Assembly: GCF_001280085.1 (NCBI RefSeq)
Contig: NZ_LGED01000001.1
Coordinates: 360,233 to 424,232 of the forward strand
DNA: 64,000 nucleotides
Origin: Saccharothrix sp. NRRL B-16348
GTDB taxonomy: Bacteria > Actinomycetota > Actinomycetes > Mycobacteriales > Pseudonocardiaceae
Reading direction: 5' to 3'
Part shown: one piece after another, positions 9,400-20,897 of the stretch
Layout of the letters: each line of letters starts with the position of its first letter
Numbering within the stretch: the stretch's first letter is position 1
Notes under the pieces: model-generated
What the model was told of the DNA's origin: nothing
The model's input: the letters and a program-made list of their open reading frames with translations, nothing else
Databases searched by the model: none
Position numbers and translations under genes: made by a program

Positions 9400-9481
9400 G
9401 CACCCGGGTGCCGCCGTCGCACCCGGGTGCGGCCCGCTCCGCACCTGGGTGCGATCCGGATCCGCCGCCGCACCCGGGTGC
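9400..9481. repeat. Array of 12-bp palindromes in oriC
   Basis: GCACCCGGGTGC occurs at 9400-9411, 9419-9430 and 9470-9481, with a one-mismatch copy at 9441-9452 and another one-mismatch copy outside the array at 9738-9749. Centre-to-centre spacings in the array are 19, 22 and 29 bp. They do not resemble DnaA boxes, so another protein may bind them (inference). Confidence 0.75.
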
Positions 9482-9675
9482 CGTGCCCGCGGCAGCCCGC
9501 CCCGACCCGCTCACGAAGCCGGAAACCCCGGGCGTGGAGGCCGGGACCAACGGGGGTCGTTTCGTGTCACCCGTGTGAGGTACCCCCGCCCCACCGGCAC
9601 CGGGTCGAGGGCGTTTCCGGTGCGGCCCAACGGCCCCGTCGCACGTGCCGGCGCTGGTGAACGGCGGGCCACGAG

Positions 9676-9684
9676 TTGTCCACA
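9676..9684 (+). promoter_or_regulatory. DnaA box TTGTCCACA
   Basis: Exact match to the high-GC actinomycete DnaA box TTGTCCACA within oriC. Confidence 0.85.
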
Positions 9685-9740
9685 GCCTCAGAAAAGTGCC
9701 CCGTCGGGGGAGATTCGGCCCACCATCACCCTGTGCAGCA

Positions 9741-9854
9741 CCCGGGTACAACTCGGCCCACACCCGGGGATTAACCCGGGGACAACTCGGCCTTCCTGTG
9801 GACCGAACGGACGAGCCCGGTAGTTCTCCCCGGGTGCGCCGACTTGTCCCCGGG
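9741..9854. repeat. CCCGGGKACAA repeats in oriC
   Basis: CCCGGGTACAA at 9741-9751, CCCGGGGACAA at 9775-9785 and the inverted TTGTCCCCGGG at 9844-9854 form a repeated motif. Read on the other strand these are TTGTnCCCG, two or three changes from a DnaA box, so they could be weak DnaA sites fused to a CCCGGG half of the neighbouring palindromes. Confidence 0.6.
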
Positions 9855-9867
9855 TGACACCCCGTGT

Positions 9868-9876
9868 TCATCCACA
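9868..9876 (+). promoter_or_regulatory. DnaA box TCATCCACA
   Basis: One mismatch from TTATCCACA, inside oriC. Confidence 0.65.
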
Positions 9877-9910
9877 CCTCCAAGCGGGCGACACGCTGCG
9901 GAAACCGGGG

Positions 9911-9928
9911 TTGTCCACACAATCCACA
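9911..9928 (+). promoter_or_regulatory. Adjacent DnaA boxes
   Basis: TTGTCCACA (9911-9919, exact) is directly followed by CAATCCACA (9920-9928, two mismatches), a head-to-tail pair next to the A-rich stretch. Confidence 0.75.
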
Positions 9929-9952
9929 GCCCCTACTGCTGTTGCTGTTGTC

Positions 9953-9987
9953 TTCCCTTGAAGATGAAGAACAAAGAAAAAACAGGT
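9953..9987. other. A-rich stretch, candidate unwinding element
   Basis: A purine-rich, A-dominated run (AAGATGAAGAACAAAGAAAA within it) is conspicuously AT-rich against a GC-rich background and begins 25 bp after the paired DnaA boxes. It is a candidate DNA unwinding element; this is inference from composition and position. Confidence 0.5.
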
Positions 9988-10183
9988 GGCGGCCGGGCCC
10001 GGGGACGAGCGCTCGGCAGCGCCTCGCCCCGGGGCAGCCCCGAGGTGACGAAGTCGACCCCGACGCTCTACGGTGGGGATCCTCCGCGCCGAGGGTCGGA
10101 AGATCCGGCGAGGGCCGCGGCTCCCCAACCCCCACCGCAACGCATGCTGTTGTTGGTCATGCCGACTTGAGGAAGGACGCCTC

Positions 10184-11320
10184 ATGAAGATCCGCGTCGA
10201 GCGCGACGGCCTGGCCGACGCCGTCGCCTGGGTCGCCCGCAGCCTGCCGTCAAGGCCGCCTGTCGCGGTGCTCGGCGGAATCCTGCTCGACGCCGGGGCG
10301 GAGGACGGCTCCGGCGAGGCGCTGACCGTCTCCGGCTTCGACTACGAGGTGTCCGCCCAGTGCGGCGTCCCCGCCACGATCGCCGACGGCGGCAAGGCGC
10401 TCGTCAGCGGCCGGCTGCTCGCCGACATCACCAAAGCGCTGCCGAACCACCCGGTCGAGATCGCGGTCGACGGCTCCCGGATGACGATCTCCTGCGGCAG
10501 CGCCCGCTTCAGCCTGCCGACCATGCCGGTCGAGGACTACCCGCAGCTGCCGTCCATGCCGCAGCTCGCCGGCGAGCTGCCGGGCGAGGTGTTCGGCGAG
10601 GCCGTGGCCCAGGTCGCCGTCGCGGCGGGCAAGGACGACACGCTCCCGATGCTGACCGGCGTCCGGCTGGAGATCGGCGAGGGCAAGGTGACCCTGGTCG
10701 CCACCGACCGCTTCCGGCTCGCCATGCGCGAGTTCCCGTGGGAGCCGAACGAGTCCCTCGGCGAGGTCGCCGTGCTCGTGCCGGCCAAGACGCTCAACGA
10801 CTCGGCGAAGACGCTCGGCGCGGGCGGCGCGAAGATCGAGCTGTCCCTCGCCGCGAACGACGGCCTGCTCGGCCTGTCCGGCACGGGCCGCCGCACGACC
10901 ACCCGCCTGCTCGACGCCGACTTCCCCAAGTACCGCCAACTGCTGCCCACCGAGCACTCGGCCGCCGCGATCATCGAGGTCGACGCGCTGGTGCAGGCGA
11001 TCAAGCGCGTGTCGCTGGTCGCCGAGCGCGGCACGCAGGTCCGGTTGGAGTTCGTGGACAACGGCCTGCGCCTGTCCGCGGGCGGCGACGACGAGGGCAG
11101 CGCCGAGGAAGAGCTGCCGGTCGACTACACCGGCGACGCGGTCACCATCGCGTTCAACCCGACGTACCTCCTCGAAGGCCTCCAGGCCGTCCGCACGCCG
11201 CGCGCGCACTTGTCCTTCACCACACCCAGTCGGCCCGCATTGCTCAAGCCGGTGGACGAGGATGGGAACGTGGCGCCGGGCTACCTGTACCTGCTGATGC
11301 CCGTGCGCCTGCCCGGCTGA
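10184..11320 (+). CDS. dnaN: DNA polymerase III sliding clamp (beta)
   Basis: A 378-residue beta clamp that tethers DNA polymerase III. The start is the ATG at 10184 ([14 protein letters not shown]) after GAGGAAGGAC; the longer frame enters oriC. Typical stretches include [14 protein letters not shown] first-domain sequence, [12 protein letters not shown] opening domain 2, and the C-terminal [12 protein letters not shown] that forms part of the binding cleft. First gene of dnaN-gnd-recF-dciA. Confidence 0.97.
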   Translation: MKIRVERDGLADAVAWVARSLPSRPPVAVLGGILLDAGAEDGSGEALTVSGFDYEVSAQCGVPATIADGGKALVSGRLLADITKALPNHPVEIAVDGSRMTISCGSARFSLPTMPVEDYPQLPSMPQLAGELPGEVFGEAVAQVAVAAGKDDTLPMLTGVRLEIGEGKVTLVATDRFRLAMREFPWEPNESLGEVAVLVPAKTLNDSAKTLGAGGAKIELSLAANDGLLGLSGTGRRTTTRLLDADFPKYRQLLPTEHSAAAIIEVDALVQAIKRVSLVAERGTQVRLEFVDNGLRLSAGGDDEGSAEEELPVDYTGDAVTIAFNPTYLLEGLQAVRTPRAHLSFTTPSRPALLKPVDEDGNVAPGYLYLLMPVRLPG

Positions 11321-11362
11321 TCCACGACGCCATCCACAGACGCTAGGGAAGAGGGAACGACC

Positions 11363-12277
11363 GTGCAGCTCGGACTCGTCGGCCTCGGCAAGATGGGCTT
11401 CAACATGCGCGAGCGGATCCGCCGCGCGGGGCACGAGGTGGTCGGCTACGACCGCAACCCCGAAGTCTCCGACGCCGACTCGCTCGCCGACATGGTCGGC
11501 AAGCTCGCCGCACCGCGCCTAGTGTGGGTGATGGTGCCCGCCGGTGACATCACCCGGCAGACGATCGCCGAGCTCGGCGACCTGCTGGAGCCGGGCGACC
11601 TGGTGATCGACGGCGGCAACTCGCGCTTCACCGACGACGAGATCAACGCCAAGGCGTTGGGCGACAAGGGCGTCGGCTACGTCGACGCCGGCGTCTCCGG
11701 TGGCGTGTGGGGCCTGGAGAACGGCTACGGGCTGATGGTCGGCGGCGGCGCCGAGCACGTCGAGCGCGCCATGCCGATCTTCGACGCGCTGCGCCCGGAG
11801 GGTCCGCGCGAGGAGGGCTTCGCGCACGCGGGCTCCATCGGCGCGGGCCACTTCGCGAAGATGGTCCACAACGGCATCGAGTACGGCCTGATGCAGGCCT
11901 ACGCCGAGGGCTTCGAGCTGCTCGAGGCCTCGAAGCTGGTGGAGGACGTGCCGGCCACGATCAAGGCGTGGCAGCGCGGCACGGTGGTCCGCTCCTGGCT
12001 GCTGGACCTGCTGGTCCGCGCGCTGGAGTCCGACCCGGAGCTGGACGACCTGCGCGGTCACGTCGAGGACTCCGGCGAGGGCCGGTGGACCGTCGAGGAG
12101 GCGATCAAGCACGCGGTGCCCGCGCCGGTGATCTCCGCCGCGCTGTTCGCCCGGTTCGCGTCCCGCCAGGACGACTCGCCCGCGATGCGCGCGGTCGCGG
12201 CGCTGCGCAACCAGTTCGGCGGCCACGCCGTGCAGACCGCGGGTCCCTCGTCCGGTTCCGGCACGACCCAGAGCTGA
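11363..12277 (+). CDS. gnd: 6-phosphogluconate dehydrogenase, decarboxylating, short type
   Basis: A 304-residue enzyme of the short (YqeC/GndA-like) class converting 6-phosphogluconate to ribulose 5-phosphate in the pentose phosphate pathway. The N-terminal Rossmann motif GLGKMGFNM, the [11 protein letters not shown] stretch and the catalytic-region [16 protein letters not shown] are present. Length is about 300 rather than 470 residues, as in the NAD-preferring short class. GTG start at 11363 after GAGGGAACG. Its placement between dnaN and recF is a known actinomycete arrangement. Confidence 0.93.
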   Translation: MQLGLVGLGKMGFNMRERIRRAGHEVVGYDRNPEVSDADSLADMVGKLAAPRLVWVMVPAGDITRQTIAELGDLLEPGDLVIDGGNSRFTDDEINAKALGDKGVGYVDAGVSGGVWGLENGYGLMVGGGAEHVERAMPIFDALRPEGPREEGFAHAGSIGAGHFAKMVHNGIEYGLMQAYAEGFELLEASKLVEDVPATIKAWQRGTVVRSWLLDLLVRALESDPELDDLRGHVEDSGEGRWTVEEAIKHAVPAPVISAALFARFASRQDDSPAMRAVAALRNQFGGHAVQTAGPSSGSGTTQS

Positions 12278-12281
12278 CGAG

Positions 12282-13415
12282 TTGTACGTCCGGCACCTGC
12301 AAGTCACCGACTTCAGGTCGTGGGAGCACGCGGACCTGGCGTTCGAGCCGGGCGTGAGCGTGCTGGTCGGGCGCAACGGCCAGGGCAAGACGAACCTGGT
12401 CGAGGCGCTGGGGTACGTGGCCACCCTCGGTTCGCACCGGGTGGCCACGGACGCGCCGCTGATCCGGCACGGCGCGTCACGCGCGGTGGTCCGCACGGCG
12501 GTGGTCAACGAGGGGCGCGAGCTGCTGGTCGAGCTGGAGATCACGCCGGGCAAGGCGAACCGGGCGCGGATCAACCGCGGCCCGGTCCCGCGCCCGCGCG
12601 ACGTGCTCGGCATCCTGCGGACGGTGCTGTTCGCGCCGGAGGACCTGGCGCTGGTGCGCGGCGACCCCGGTGAACGGCGGCGGTACCTCGACGAGTTGCT
12701 GACGACGCGCGCCCCGCGTTACGCCGGGGTGCGCAGCGACTACGAGCGCGTGCTCAAGCAGCGGGGCGCGTTGCTCAAGAGCGTGCGGGCGGCGCGCAAC
12801 GCCGACATCAGCACGCTCGAGGTGTGGGACGGGCACCTGGCCCGGCACGGCGCGGAGCTGCTGGCCGCGCGGCTGGACCTGGTCGCCGACATCGCGCCGC
12901 ACGTGGCCGCGGCGTACGCGGAGGTGGCGCCGGAGTCGCGGCCCGCGCGGATCGCGTACCGGTCGAGCATCGGCGAGTCGTTCCCCGAGCTGATCGCCGG
13001 CGGTGCGCCGCACGACCGGGAGGTGCTGGAGGACGCGCTGCTCGTCGAGCTGCACCGGGTGCGCGCGCAGGAGGTCGAACGGGGCGTGTGCCTGGTCGGG
13101 CCGCACCGCGACGACCTCGACCTGGCGCTCGGCGAGCTGCCCGCGAAGGGCTACGCCAGTCACGGAGAGTCATGGTCCTTCGCGTTGGCCTTGCGCCTCG
13201 GTGGTTACGAGTTGCTGCGTGTCGAGGGGGCCGAACCGGTCCTCGTGCTGGACGATGTGTTCGCCGAACTGGACCGCGGCAGGCGTCGCCAGTTGGCGAA
13301 GGTGGCCGCCGGCGCGGAGCAGGTGTTGATCACGGCGGCGGTCGCGGAGGACGTGCCCGAGGAGCTGGACGGGCTGCGGTTCGACGTTCGCCACGGGGAG
13401 GTGCACCGTGTCTGA
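12282..13415 (+). CDS. recF: DNA replication and repair protein RecF
   Basis: A 377-residue SMC-like ATPase that helps load RecA at gaps with RecO and RecR. Walker A GRNGQGKT (30-37), an ABC-type signature in [10 protein letters not shown] and Walker [13 protein letters not shown] are visible. The only sensible start is TTG at 12282, four bases after the gnd stop ([13 protein letters not shown]). It overlaps the next gene by 8 bp. Confidence 0.96.
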   Translation: MYVRHLQVTDFRSWEHADLAFEPGVSVLVGRNGQGKTNLVEALGYVATLGSHRVATDAPLIRHGASRAVVRTAVVNEGRELLVELEITPGKANRARINRGPVPRPRDVLGILRTVLFAPEDLALVRGDPGERRRYLDELLTTRAPRYAGVRSDYERVLKQRGALLKSVRAARNADISTLEVWDGHLARHGAELLAARLDLVADIAPHVAAAYAEVAPESRPARIAYRSSIGESFPELIAGGAPHDREVLEDALLVELHRVRAQEVERGVCLVGPHRDDLDLALGELPAKGYASHGESWSFALALRLGGYELLRVEGAEPVLVLDDVFAELDRGRRRQLAKVAAGAEQVLITAAVAEDVPEELDGLRFDVRHGEVHRV

Positions 13416-14034
13416 GGAACTGCCCCGAACGGGTGTGACCCGACACACAGCTGGGGACAACCCTGTGGATGGTGTGGATAACTCACCGCGCGAACCGGAC
13501 ATATCCACAGCCGGCACCACACCAGAGGGTGGTTTGCGGGGTTCGGACCTCGCCCGAGCCGCTCTGGAAGCCGCCCGCGCCTCCGCCAAGGAACGCGGTG
13601 CGCGGGGTGTGCGCAAGGGCGGGGCAGCCGCCGCGGGCCGTCGTCGGCGCCGCCGCTGGTCCGGCCCCGGACCCGACGACCGCGACCCGCAGCCGCTCGG
13701 CAGGCTCGCGTCGAGGATGGCCGCCGACCGCGGTTGGGCCGAGCGGCTCGCGGGTGGCCAGGTGTTCGCCCGGTGGCCGAAACTGGTCGGCGAGGACGTG
13801 GCCGAGCACGCGCAGCCGGTAGCGTTGAGTGACGGCGAGCTGACCGTCCAGGCCGACTCGACGGCGTGGGCCACGCAGCTGCGGCTGCTCCAGCGCGACC
13901 TGCTCAAGCGGATCGCGGCGGGCGTCGGCAACGGCGTGGTGCAGAAGTTGAAGGTGCAGGGACCAGCGGCCCCCAGTTGGCGCTACGGCCCCAGGCACGT
14001 TCCGGGTCGCGGACCACGTGACACCTACGGGTGA
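13408..14034 (+). CDS. dciA: DUF721 protein, DciA-type helicase loader
   Basis: A 208-residue DUF721 protein; the family includes DciA, the ancestral loader of replicative helicase DnaB. The conserved domain is about residues 92-190 ([29 protein letters not shown], ending [22 protein letters not shown], given here in pieces). Residues 1-90 are low-complexity, with an RRRRRR run near 80. GTG start at 13408 overlaps recF by 8 bp. Its first 35 codons contain a cluster of DnaA-box-like sequences, listed separately. Position before gyrB matches Mycobacterium Rv0004. Confidence 0.9.
   Translation: MSEELPRTGVTRHTAGDNPVDGVDNSPREPDISTAGTTPEGGLRGSDLARAALEAARASAKERGARGVRKGGAAAAGRRRRRRWSGPGPDDRDPQPLGRLASRMAADRGWAERLAGGQVFARWPKLVGEDVAEHAQPVALSDGELTVQADSTAWATQLRLLQRDLLKRIAAGVGNGVVQKLKVQGPAAPSWRYGPRHVPGRGPRDTYG
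13452..13509. promoter_or_regulatory. DnaA-box cluster inside dciA
   Basis: Four box-like sequences lie in 58 bp of coding DNA: TGGGGACAA (13452-13460), TGTGGATGG (13464-13472), TGTGGATAA (13473-13481, an exact inverted TTATCCACA) and ATATCCACA (13501-13509, one mismatch). The encoded protein segment is low-complexity, so DNA constraint is plausible. Confidence 0.65.
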
Positions 14035-14192
14035 CGTGCGTCAGGGCCTCAGCGGCGATCCTGTGGCGCGGTGAGCGCTCACCAGTCGATTTTGACCCCG
14101 CGACCAGCGGTCGGCACCCGTCTGCGTTCACTTCGGGCCGCCTGTGAGCAAACCAGGGGTGTCCTAAGTGGGTTTCTGTCGGTCTGCCCCGG

Positions 14193-14198
14193 TAGAAT
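14193..14198 (+). promoter_or_regulatory. Candidate gyrB promoter -10
   Basis: The 236-bp gap between dciA and gyrB holds a TAGAAT hexamer (actinomycete TANNNT type) preceded by GG, 73 bases before the gyrB start. No clear -35 is seen at 17-18 bp. The gap otherwise shows no ORF. Confidence 0.4.
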
Positions 14199-14270
14199 CG
14201 TGGGGTAGCGCAACCCAGCGTCGCCCGGCGACGGTCCCAGTCGCGTGAAGTCCGAGGAGACACCAGGCCC

Positions 14271-16241
14271 GTGGCAGCCAAGAAGAATGAGTACAACGCG
14301 TCCTCGATCACCGTCCTGGAGGGCCTGGAAGCGGTCCGCAAGCGGCCAGGCATGTACATCGGTTCCACCGGCGAGCGCGGTCTGCACCACCTGATCCAGG
14401 AGGTCGTGGACAACTCGGTCGACGAGGCCATGGCCGGCTACGCGACGGTGGTGGACGTGACGCTGCTGGCCAACGGCGGTGTCCGGGTCATCGACGACGG
14501 CCGCGGCATCCCGGTCGGCATGCACCCGGTCGAGAAGCGGCCCACGCTGGAAGTGGTGCTGACCAAGCTGCACGCGGGCGGCAAGTTCGACAGCGACTCC
14601 TACGCGGTGTCCGGCGGCCTGCACGGCGTCGGCATCTCGGTGGTGAACGCGCTGTCGACCGCCGTCGACGTCGAGGTCAAGACCGAGGGTTTCACGTGGA
14701 ACCAGCGGTTCGAGAACACCAAGCCGGCGCACGAGCTGACCAAGGGCGAGCCGACCGACGAGACCGGCACGACCATCACGTTCTGGGCCGACCCGACGAT
14801 CTTCGAGACCACCGACTACAACATCGAGACGATCTCCCGCCGCCTGCAGGAGATGGCGTTCCTCAACAAGGGCCTCACGATCATTCTGCGCGACGAGCGC
14901 GTCCAGGAGGGCGACGAGGAGGTCGACGCCGACGGTCACGTGGCGGCCGTGCGCGAGCGCACGTTCCACTACCCCGGCGGCCTGGAGGACTTCGTCCGCC
15001 ACATCAACCACACCCGCGAGGCCGTGCACCAGAAGGTCGTCTCGTTCGAGGCCAAGGGCGAGGACCTCGAGGTCGAGGTGGCGATGCAGTGGAACACCGG
15101 CTACACGCCGTCGGTGTACACGTTCGCCAACACGATCAACACCCACGAGGGCGGCACGCACGAGGAAGGCTTCCGCGCCGCGCTGACCCGCGTGGTCAAC
15201 GAGTACGCGCGCGACAAGAAGTTGCTCAAGGAGAAGGACTCCAACCTCACCGGCGACGACATCCGCGAGGGCTTGGCCGCGATCGTCTCGGTCAAGCTCA
15301 AGGAACCGCAGTTCGAGGGCCAGACGAAGACCAAGCTGGGCAACAGCGAGGCCAAGTCGTTCGTGCAGAAGTCGACCAACGAGCACCTGGCCGACTGGTT
15401 CGAGCGCCACCCGAACGAGACGAGGACCATCGTCACCAAGGCGGTGTCGTCGGCCCAGGCGCGCATCGCCGCCCGCAAGGCCCGCGAACTCGTCCGCCGT
15501 AAGGGCGCCCTGGACATCGGCGGCCTGCCCGGCAAGCTCAAGGACTGCCGCTCCACCAACCCGGAGGAGTGCGAGATCTACGTCGTGGAGGGCGACTCCG
15601 CGGGCGGCTCGGCCAAGGAGGGCCGGGACTCCATGTTCCAGGCGATCCTCCCGATCCGCGGCAAGATCATCAACGTGGAGAAGGCGCGCATCGACCGCGT
15701 GCTGAAGAACAACGAGGTCCAGTCGCTGATCACGGCGTTCGGCACGGGCATCCACGAGGACTTCGACCTCTCGAAGCTGCGCTACCACAAGATCGTGCTG
15801 ATGGCCGACGCCGACGTGGACGGCCAGCACATCCGCACGCTGCTGCTGACCCTGCTGTTCCGCTTCATGCGCCCGCTGATCGAGCACGGCCACGTGTACC
15901 TGGCGAACCCGCCGCTGTACAAGATCAAGTGGCAGCGCGCCGAGCCGGAGTACGCCTACTCCGACCGCGAGCGGGACGGCATCATCCAGACGGGCCTTGC
16001 CGCGGGCAAGAGGATCGGCAAGGAAGACAACATCCAGCGCTACAAGGGTCTCGGCGAGATGAACTCCGCCGAGCTGTGGGAGACGACGATGGACCCGGCC
16101 AACCGGGTGCTGACCCAGGTGACCATGGACGACGCCGCGACGGCCGACGAGCTGTTCAGCGTGTTGATGGGTGAGGACGTGGAAGCACGGCGCGCGTTCA
16201 TCACCCGCAACGCCAAGGGCGTGCGGTTCCTCGACGTCTGA
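14271..16241 (+). CDS. gyrB: DNA gyrase subunit B
   Basis: A 656-residue ATPase subunit of gyrase, which supercoils DNA with GyrA. The GHKL ATPase motifs ([23 protein letters not shown]) and the TOPRIM motifs (EGDSAGGSA and the [14 protein letters not shown] region) are intact. GTG start at 14271 with GAGGAGAC upstream. A near-parS sequence (GTTTCACGTGGAAC, 14689-14702) lies within the gene. gyrA follows after 34 bp. Confidence 0.98.
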   Translation: MAAKKNEYNASSITVLEGLEAVRKRPGMYIGSTGERGLHHLIQEVVDNSVDEAMAGYATVVDVTLLANGGVRVIDDGRGIPVGMHPVEKRPTLEVVLTKLHAGGKFDSDSYAVSGGLHGVGISVVNALSTAVDVEVKTEGFTWNQRFENTKPAHELTKGEPTDETGTTITFWADPTIFETTDYNIETISRRLQEMAFLNKGLTIILRDERVQEGDEEVDADGHVAAVRERTFHYPGGLEDFVRHINHTREAVHQKVVSFEAKGEDLEVEVAMQWNTGYTPSVYTFANTINTHEGGTHEEGFRAALTRVVNEYARDKKLLKEKDSNLTGDDIREGLAAIVSVKLKEPQFEGQTKTKLGNSEAKSFVQKSTNEHLADWFERHPNETRTIVTKAVSSAQARIAARKARELVRRKGALDIGGLPGKLKDCRSTNPEECEIYVVEGDSAGGSAKEGRDSMFQAILPIRGKIINVEKARIDRVLKNNEVQSLITAFGTGIHEDFDLSKLRYHKIVLMADADVDGQHIRTLLLTLLFRFMRPLIEHGHVYLANPPLYKIKWQRAEPEYAYSDRERDGIIQTGLAAGKRIGKEDNIQRYKGLGEMNSAELWETTMDPANRVLTQVTMDDAATADELFSVLMGEDVEARRAFITRNAKGVRFLDV

Positions 16242-16275
16242 TCCTCTCCCGGCACCTGTTTAAGGAAGTAGAACC

Positions 16276-18840
<2,565 letters not shown>

Positions 18841-18866
18841 CGCGAACGAGAGGTTGAGGACAGCTC

Positions 18867-19730
18867 GTGACTCCACCCGAGAAGCCAGAGGACAAGACCG
18901 CGGTGATCACCCGGCCCGGCGCCGAGCCGACACCGGCGGCCGACGGCGAGCCCACGGGCGCCGAGACGCCGGCGGTCGACGCCTCGGGTGCGTCCGAGCA
19001 GCCCGAGGCGCCCGCGGCCGGCGCGACGACGGGCGACGGCAAGACCGAGACGGTCGAGCGGCCGGCCGGCGACAACGAGACCCACCACGCGCCGCCGCCG
19101 TGGCAAAGGGTGACGAGCGACACGCAGTACGGCGAGGCGCAGCAGGTCGGCCCGTCCGACCTGATGTCCGCGCCGGAGCACCCGACCGTGGAGGCGTCGC
19201 AGCCCGCGTACCCGGCCAGCGACCCGGACACGGTGGCGGTGGCCCGTCCCGTGGTGACGGGTGCCGCCGCGCCGGGTGCGGCGGGTTCGGCCCGCACGCA
19301 GGTGAACCTGGGCGGGCCGAACGGTCGCCCGGCCGCCGCCGCGCCGTCGGCACGTCGTCCGGGGCGCGGGCCGCGTCGGGCGAGCCTGCAGGTGAAGCGG
19401 GTCGACCCGTGGTCGGTGCTCAAGCTCGCCCTGGTGCTGAGCGTGGCGCTGTTCTTCGTGTGGCTCGTGGCGGTCGGCGTGCTGTACGGCGTGCTGAACG
19501 GCATGGGCGTGTGGGACAAGATCAACAACACGGCCAGCGACCTGCTGCAGGGCAACGAGACGGGCACCGACCCGCTGATCAGCGCGGGTCGCGTGTTCGG
19601 CGTGGCGGCGATCGTGGGCGCGGTGAACATCGTGCTGTTCACCGCCCTGGCGACGGTCGGCTCGTTCGTCTACAACGTCTCGGCTGATCTTGCCGGGGGC
19701 CTGGAAGTGACCTTGTCCGAGCGGGAGTGA
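18867..19730 (+). CDS. DUF3566 transmembrane protein
   Basis: A 287-residue protein with a disordered Ala/Pro/Thr/Glu-rich N-terminal half (1-165), a basic stretch (RRPGRGPRRASLQVKRVDPW), then two hydrophobic segments (about 192-215 and 247-275). The VKRVDPWSVLKLA start of the second half is the DUF3566 hallmark. The same gene follows gyrA in Mycobacterium (Rv0007). Function unknown; position suggests envelope or division links. GTG start at 18867. Confidence 0.85.
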   Translation: MTPPEKPEDKTAVITRPGAEPTPAADGEPTGAETPAVDASGASEQPEAPAAGATTGDGKTETVERPAGDNETHHAPPPWQRVTSDTQYGEAQQVGPSDLMSAPEHPTVEASQPAYPASDPDTVAVARPVVTGAAAPGAAGSARTQVNLGGPNGRPAAAAPSARRPGRGPRRASLQVKRVDPWSVLKLALVLSVALFFVWLVAVGVLYGVLNGMGVWDKINNTASDLLQGNETGTDPLISAGRVFGVAAIVGAVNIVLFTALATVGSFVYNVSADLAGGLEVTLSERE

Positions 19731-19793
19731 TCTACGACCACCCGATTTGGGGCCACGACGGGAGGTGCTGTAGTCTTGCCGTCGTTGCCCCGA

Positions 19794-19867
19794 GGGCCTA
19801 TAGCTCAGACGGTTAGAGCGCTTCGCTGATAACGAAGAGGTCGGAGGTTCGAGTCCTCCTAGGCCCA
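19794..19867 (+). tRNA. tRNA-Ile (GAT)
   Basis: A 74-nt cloverleaf: acceptor GGGCCTA pairs with TAGGCCC, the anticodon stem CTTCG/CGAAG encloses the loop CTGATAA (anticodon GAT), and the T-arm is GGAGG-TTCGAGT-CCTCC. Discriminator A; CCA is not encoded. Confidence 0.97.
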
Positions 19868-19902
19868 CCGGAAGTTCACAGGTGTTGCAGAGGGGAATCG
19901 CC

Positions 19903-20022
19903 GTGAAGAAGATCATCGCACTAGTCGCAGTCGCCGGTGCGGTTCTGTTCTTCGTCAAGCGCAGCCGCTCGGCCAAGGCCGACGCGGACCTGTGGCGCGA
20001 GGCCACCGCTCCCACCGACTGA
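19903..20022 (+). CDS. DLW-39 family protein
   Basis: A 39-residue protein between two tRNA genes, too short for most ORF finders. It starts with GTG at 19903 after AGAGGGGAA. The sequence has a hydrophobic N-terminal segment (KKIIALVAVAGAVLFFVK), a basic patch and the family-defining DLW near residue 30. The family is restricted to actinobacteria and its function is unknown. A single-spanning or membrane-associated peptide is likely. Confidence 0.9.
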   Translation: MKKIIALVAVAGAVLFFVKRSRSAKADADLWREATAPTD

Positions 20023-20054
20023 CCCGCGAGGGCGGTAGTCTGCCGCCCCCGTGA

Positions 20055-20127
20055 GGGGACGTAGCTCAATTGGCAGAGCACCGCCTTTGCAAGGCGGGGG
20101 TTAGGGGTTCGATTCCCCTCGTCTCCA
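20055..20127 (+). tRNA. tRNA-Ala (TGC)
   Basis: A 73-nt cloverleaf: acceptor GGGGACG pairs with CGTCTCC (one G-T), anticodon stem CCGCC/GGCGG encloses TTTGCAA (anticodon TGC), and the T-arm is AGGGG-TTCGATT-CCCCT. Discriminator A; CCA is not encoded. Confidence 0.97.
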
Positions 20128-20143
20128 CTCGGGGGCGAGCTGT

Positions 20144-20162
20144 GTTCGCGGAGAGCGCGAAC
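20144..20162 (+). terminator. Hairpin after tRNA-Ala
   Basis: GTTCGCG and CGCGAAC arms (7 bp) around a 5-nt loop, 16 bases past the tRNA. It may end the tRNA transcript. Confidence 0.5.
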
Positions 20163-20183
20163 CCGCTCGCTCCGTTGTGTTTT

Positions 20184-20262
20184 GTGGGGGTGCAACCCCC
20201 ACGCCCCGCCCGGGAGGCTTCGCCCCCGGACCCCCTTCGGGGCCTGCGGCCCCGGACCCCGC
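20184..20262. repeat. GC-rich multi-hairpin element
   Basis: Consecutive short inverted repeats occur here: GTGGGGGT-GCA-ACCCCCAC (20184-20202), then CCGGG/CCCGG, CCCC-TTCG-GGG and GGCC-TGC-GGCC hairpins. The whole 20128-20430 stretch has no convincing gene. It resembles dispersed intergenic palindromic elements of actinomycetes, but copy number elsewhere cannot be judged from one window. Confidence 0.5.
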
Positions 20263-20430
20263 GTTGATCGCCCCGCCCGCCCGCCCCTTGTTGGGTTGGT
20301 GTGGAAGTCCGGTTTGTCGTGATGTGGGGTTGAGGGCGCGAAAGTTTCGTTTCCCGTGTTTTACTTGGTGGGTCGCTGTCGGACATCCGATGGGTGGACC
20401 GGTGGTGGCTTTCGCGGTACGGCAACAAGT

Positions 20431-20467
20431 GAGGGCCCGCACCCAATGCCGCTGGGTGCGGGCCCTC
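20431..20467 (-). terminator. Terminator for doxX-like gene
   Basis: Perfect 15-bp inverted repeat (20431-20445 and 20453-20467, 7-nt loop) 14 bp past the end of the minus-strand DoxX gene. Confidence 0.85.
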
Positions 20468-20480
20468 GTCTTGCCCACTG

Positions 20481-20897
20481 CTATGCCTTGACGAGTTCCT
20501 GTTCCCGCTTCCGAACGGCGAGCACCTTGTCCACGGCGTAAGAGCCGGGACCGGTGAACGCCAACAGCAGGAACACCCACGCGTACACCGCGGCCAGCTC
20601 ACCCTTGTTCTGGATGGGCAGCAGCCCGGCGGGCTGGTGGACCACGAAGTACGCGTAGGCCATCGCACCGGAGGAGATCAGCGCGGCGATCCGGGTGCCG
20701 AGGCCGATGGTGATCAACGCACCACCGACGAACTCGATCAGGCCGGCCGGGCCGGACGGCCAGTCGGTGATCGACACGGCACCCTTGGAGCCCAGCACGC
20801 CGAACAGCTTCTGCGCGCCGTGGCACATGAACAGCACGCCGACGACAATCCGGAACACAGCGATGGCGTGGTCTCGACCGCGGTCAAAGATGTTCAT
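20481..20897 (-). CDS. DoxX family membrane protein
   Basis: A 138-residue four-helix membrane protein of the DoxX family. Features are the early FRIVVGVLFMCHGAQKLFG helix with the family's GxxK-type motif and GLIEFVGGALITIGLGTRIAA. DoxX proteins have been linked to redox balance at the membrane (MRC complex in Mycobacterium); the specific role here is not evident. ATG start at 20897; monocistronic with its own terminator. Confidence 0.85.
   Translation of the reverse strand: MNIFDRGRDHAIAVFRIVVGVLFMCHGAQKLFGVLGSKGAVSITDWPSGPAGLIEFVGGALITIGLGTRIAALISSGAMAYAYFVVHQPAGLLPIQNKGELAAVYAWVFLLLAFTGPGSYAVDKVLAVRKREQELVKA

Larger units (their letters stand above)
9086..10183. other. oriC: Replication origin oriC
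   Basis: A 1.1-kb non-coding region between dnaA and dnaN, the standard oriC location in actinobacteria. It contains DnaA boxes (9676-9684, 9868-9876, 9911-9919), variant TTGTCCCCG-type elements, an array of 12-bp palindromes near 9400-9481, and an A-rich stretch at 9953-9987. ORFs spanning it lack conserved motifs and are not genes. Confidence 0.9.

Noticed and set aside
9162..9660. Several ORFs of 70-138 codons in oriC
   Set aside because: Pro/Arg/Ser-rich nonsense compositions with no start signals, overlapping DnaA boxes and palindromes.
7448..10135. An 895-codon minus-strand frame across dnaA and oriC
   Set aside because: It is the antisense shadow of dnaA with the high-GC frame bias of the other strand; it carries no conserved motif and crosses the origin.
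14079..15893. 604-codon minus-strand frame opposite gyrB
   Set aside because: Antisense shadow of gyrB; no motif and no plausible promoter.
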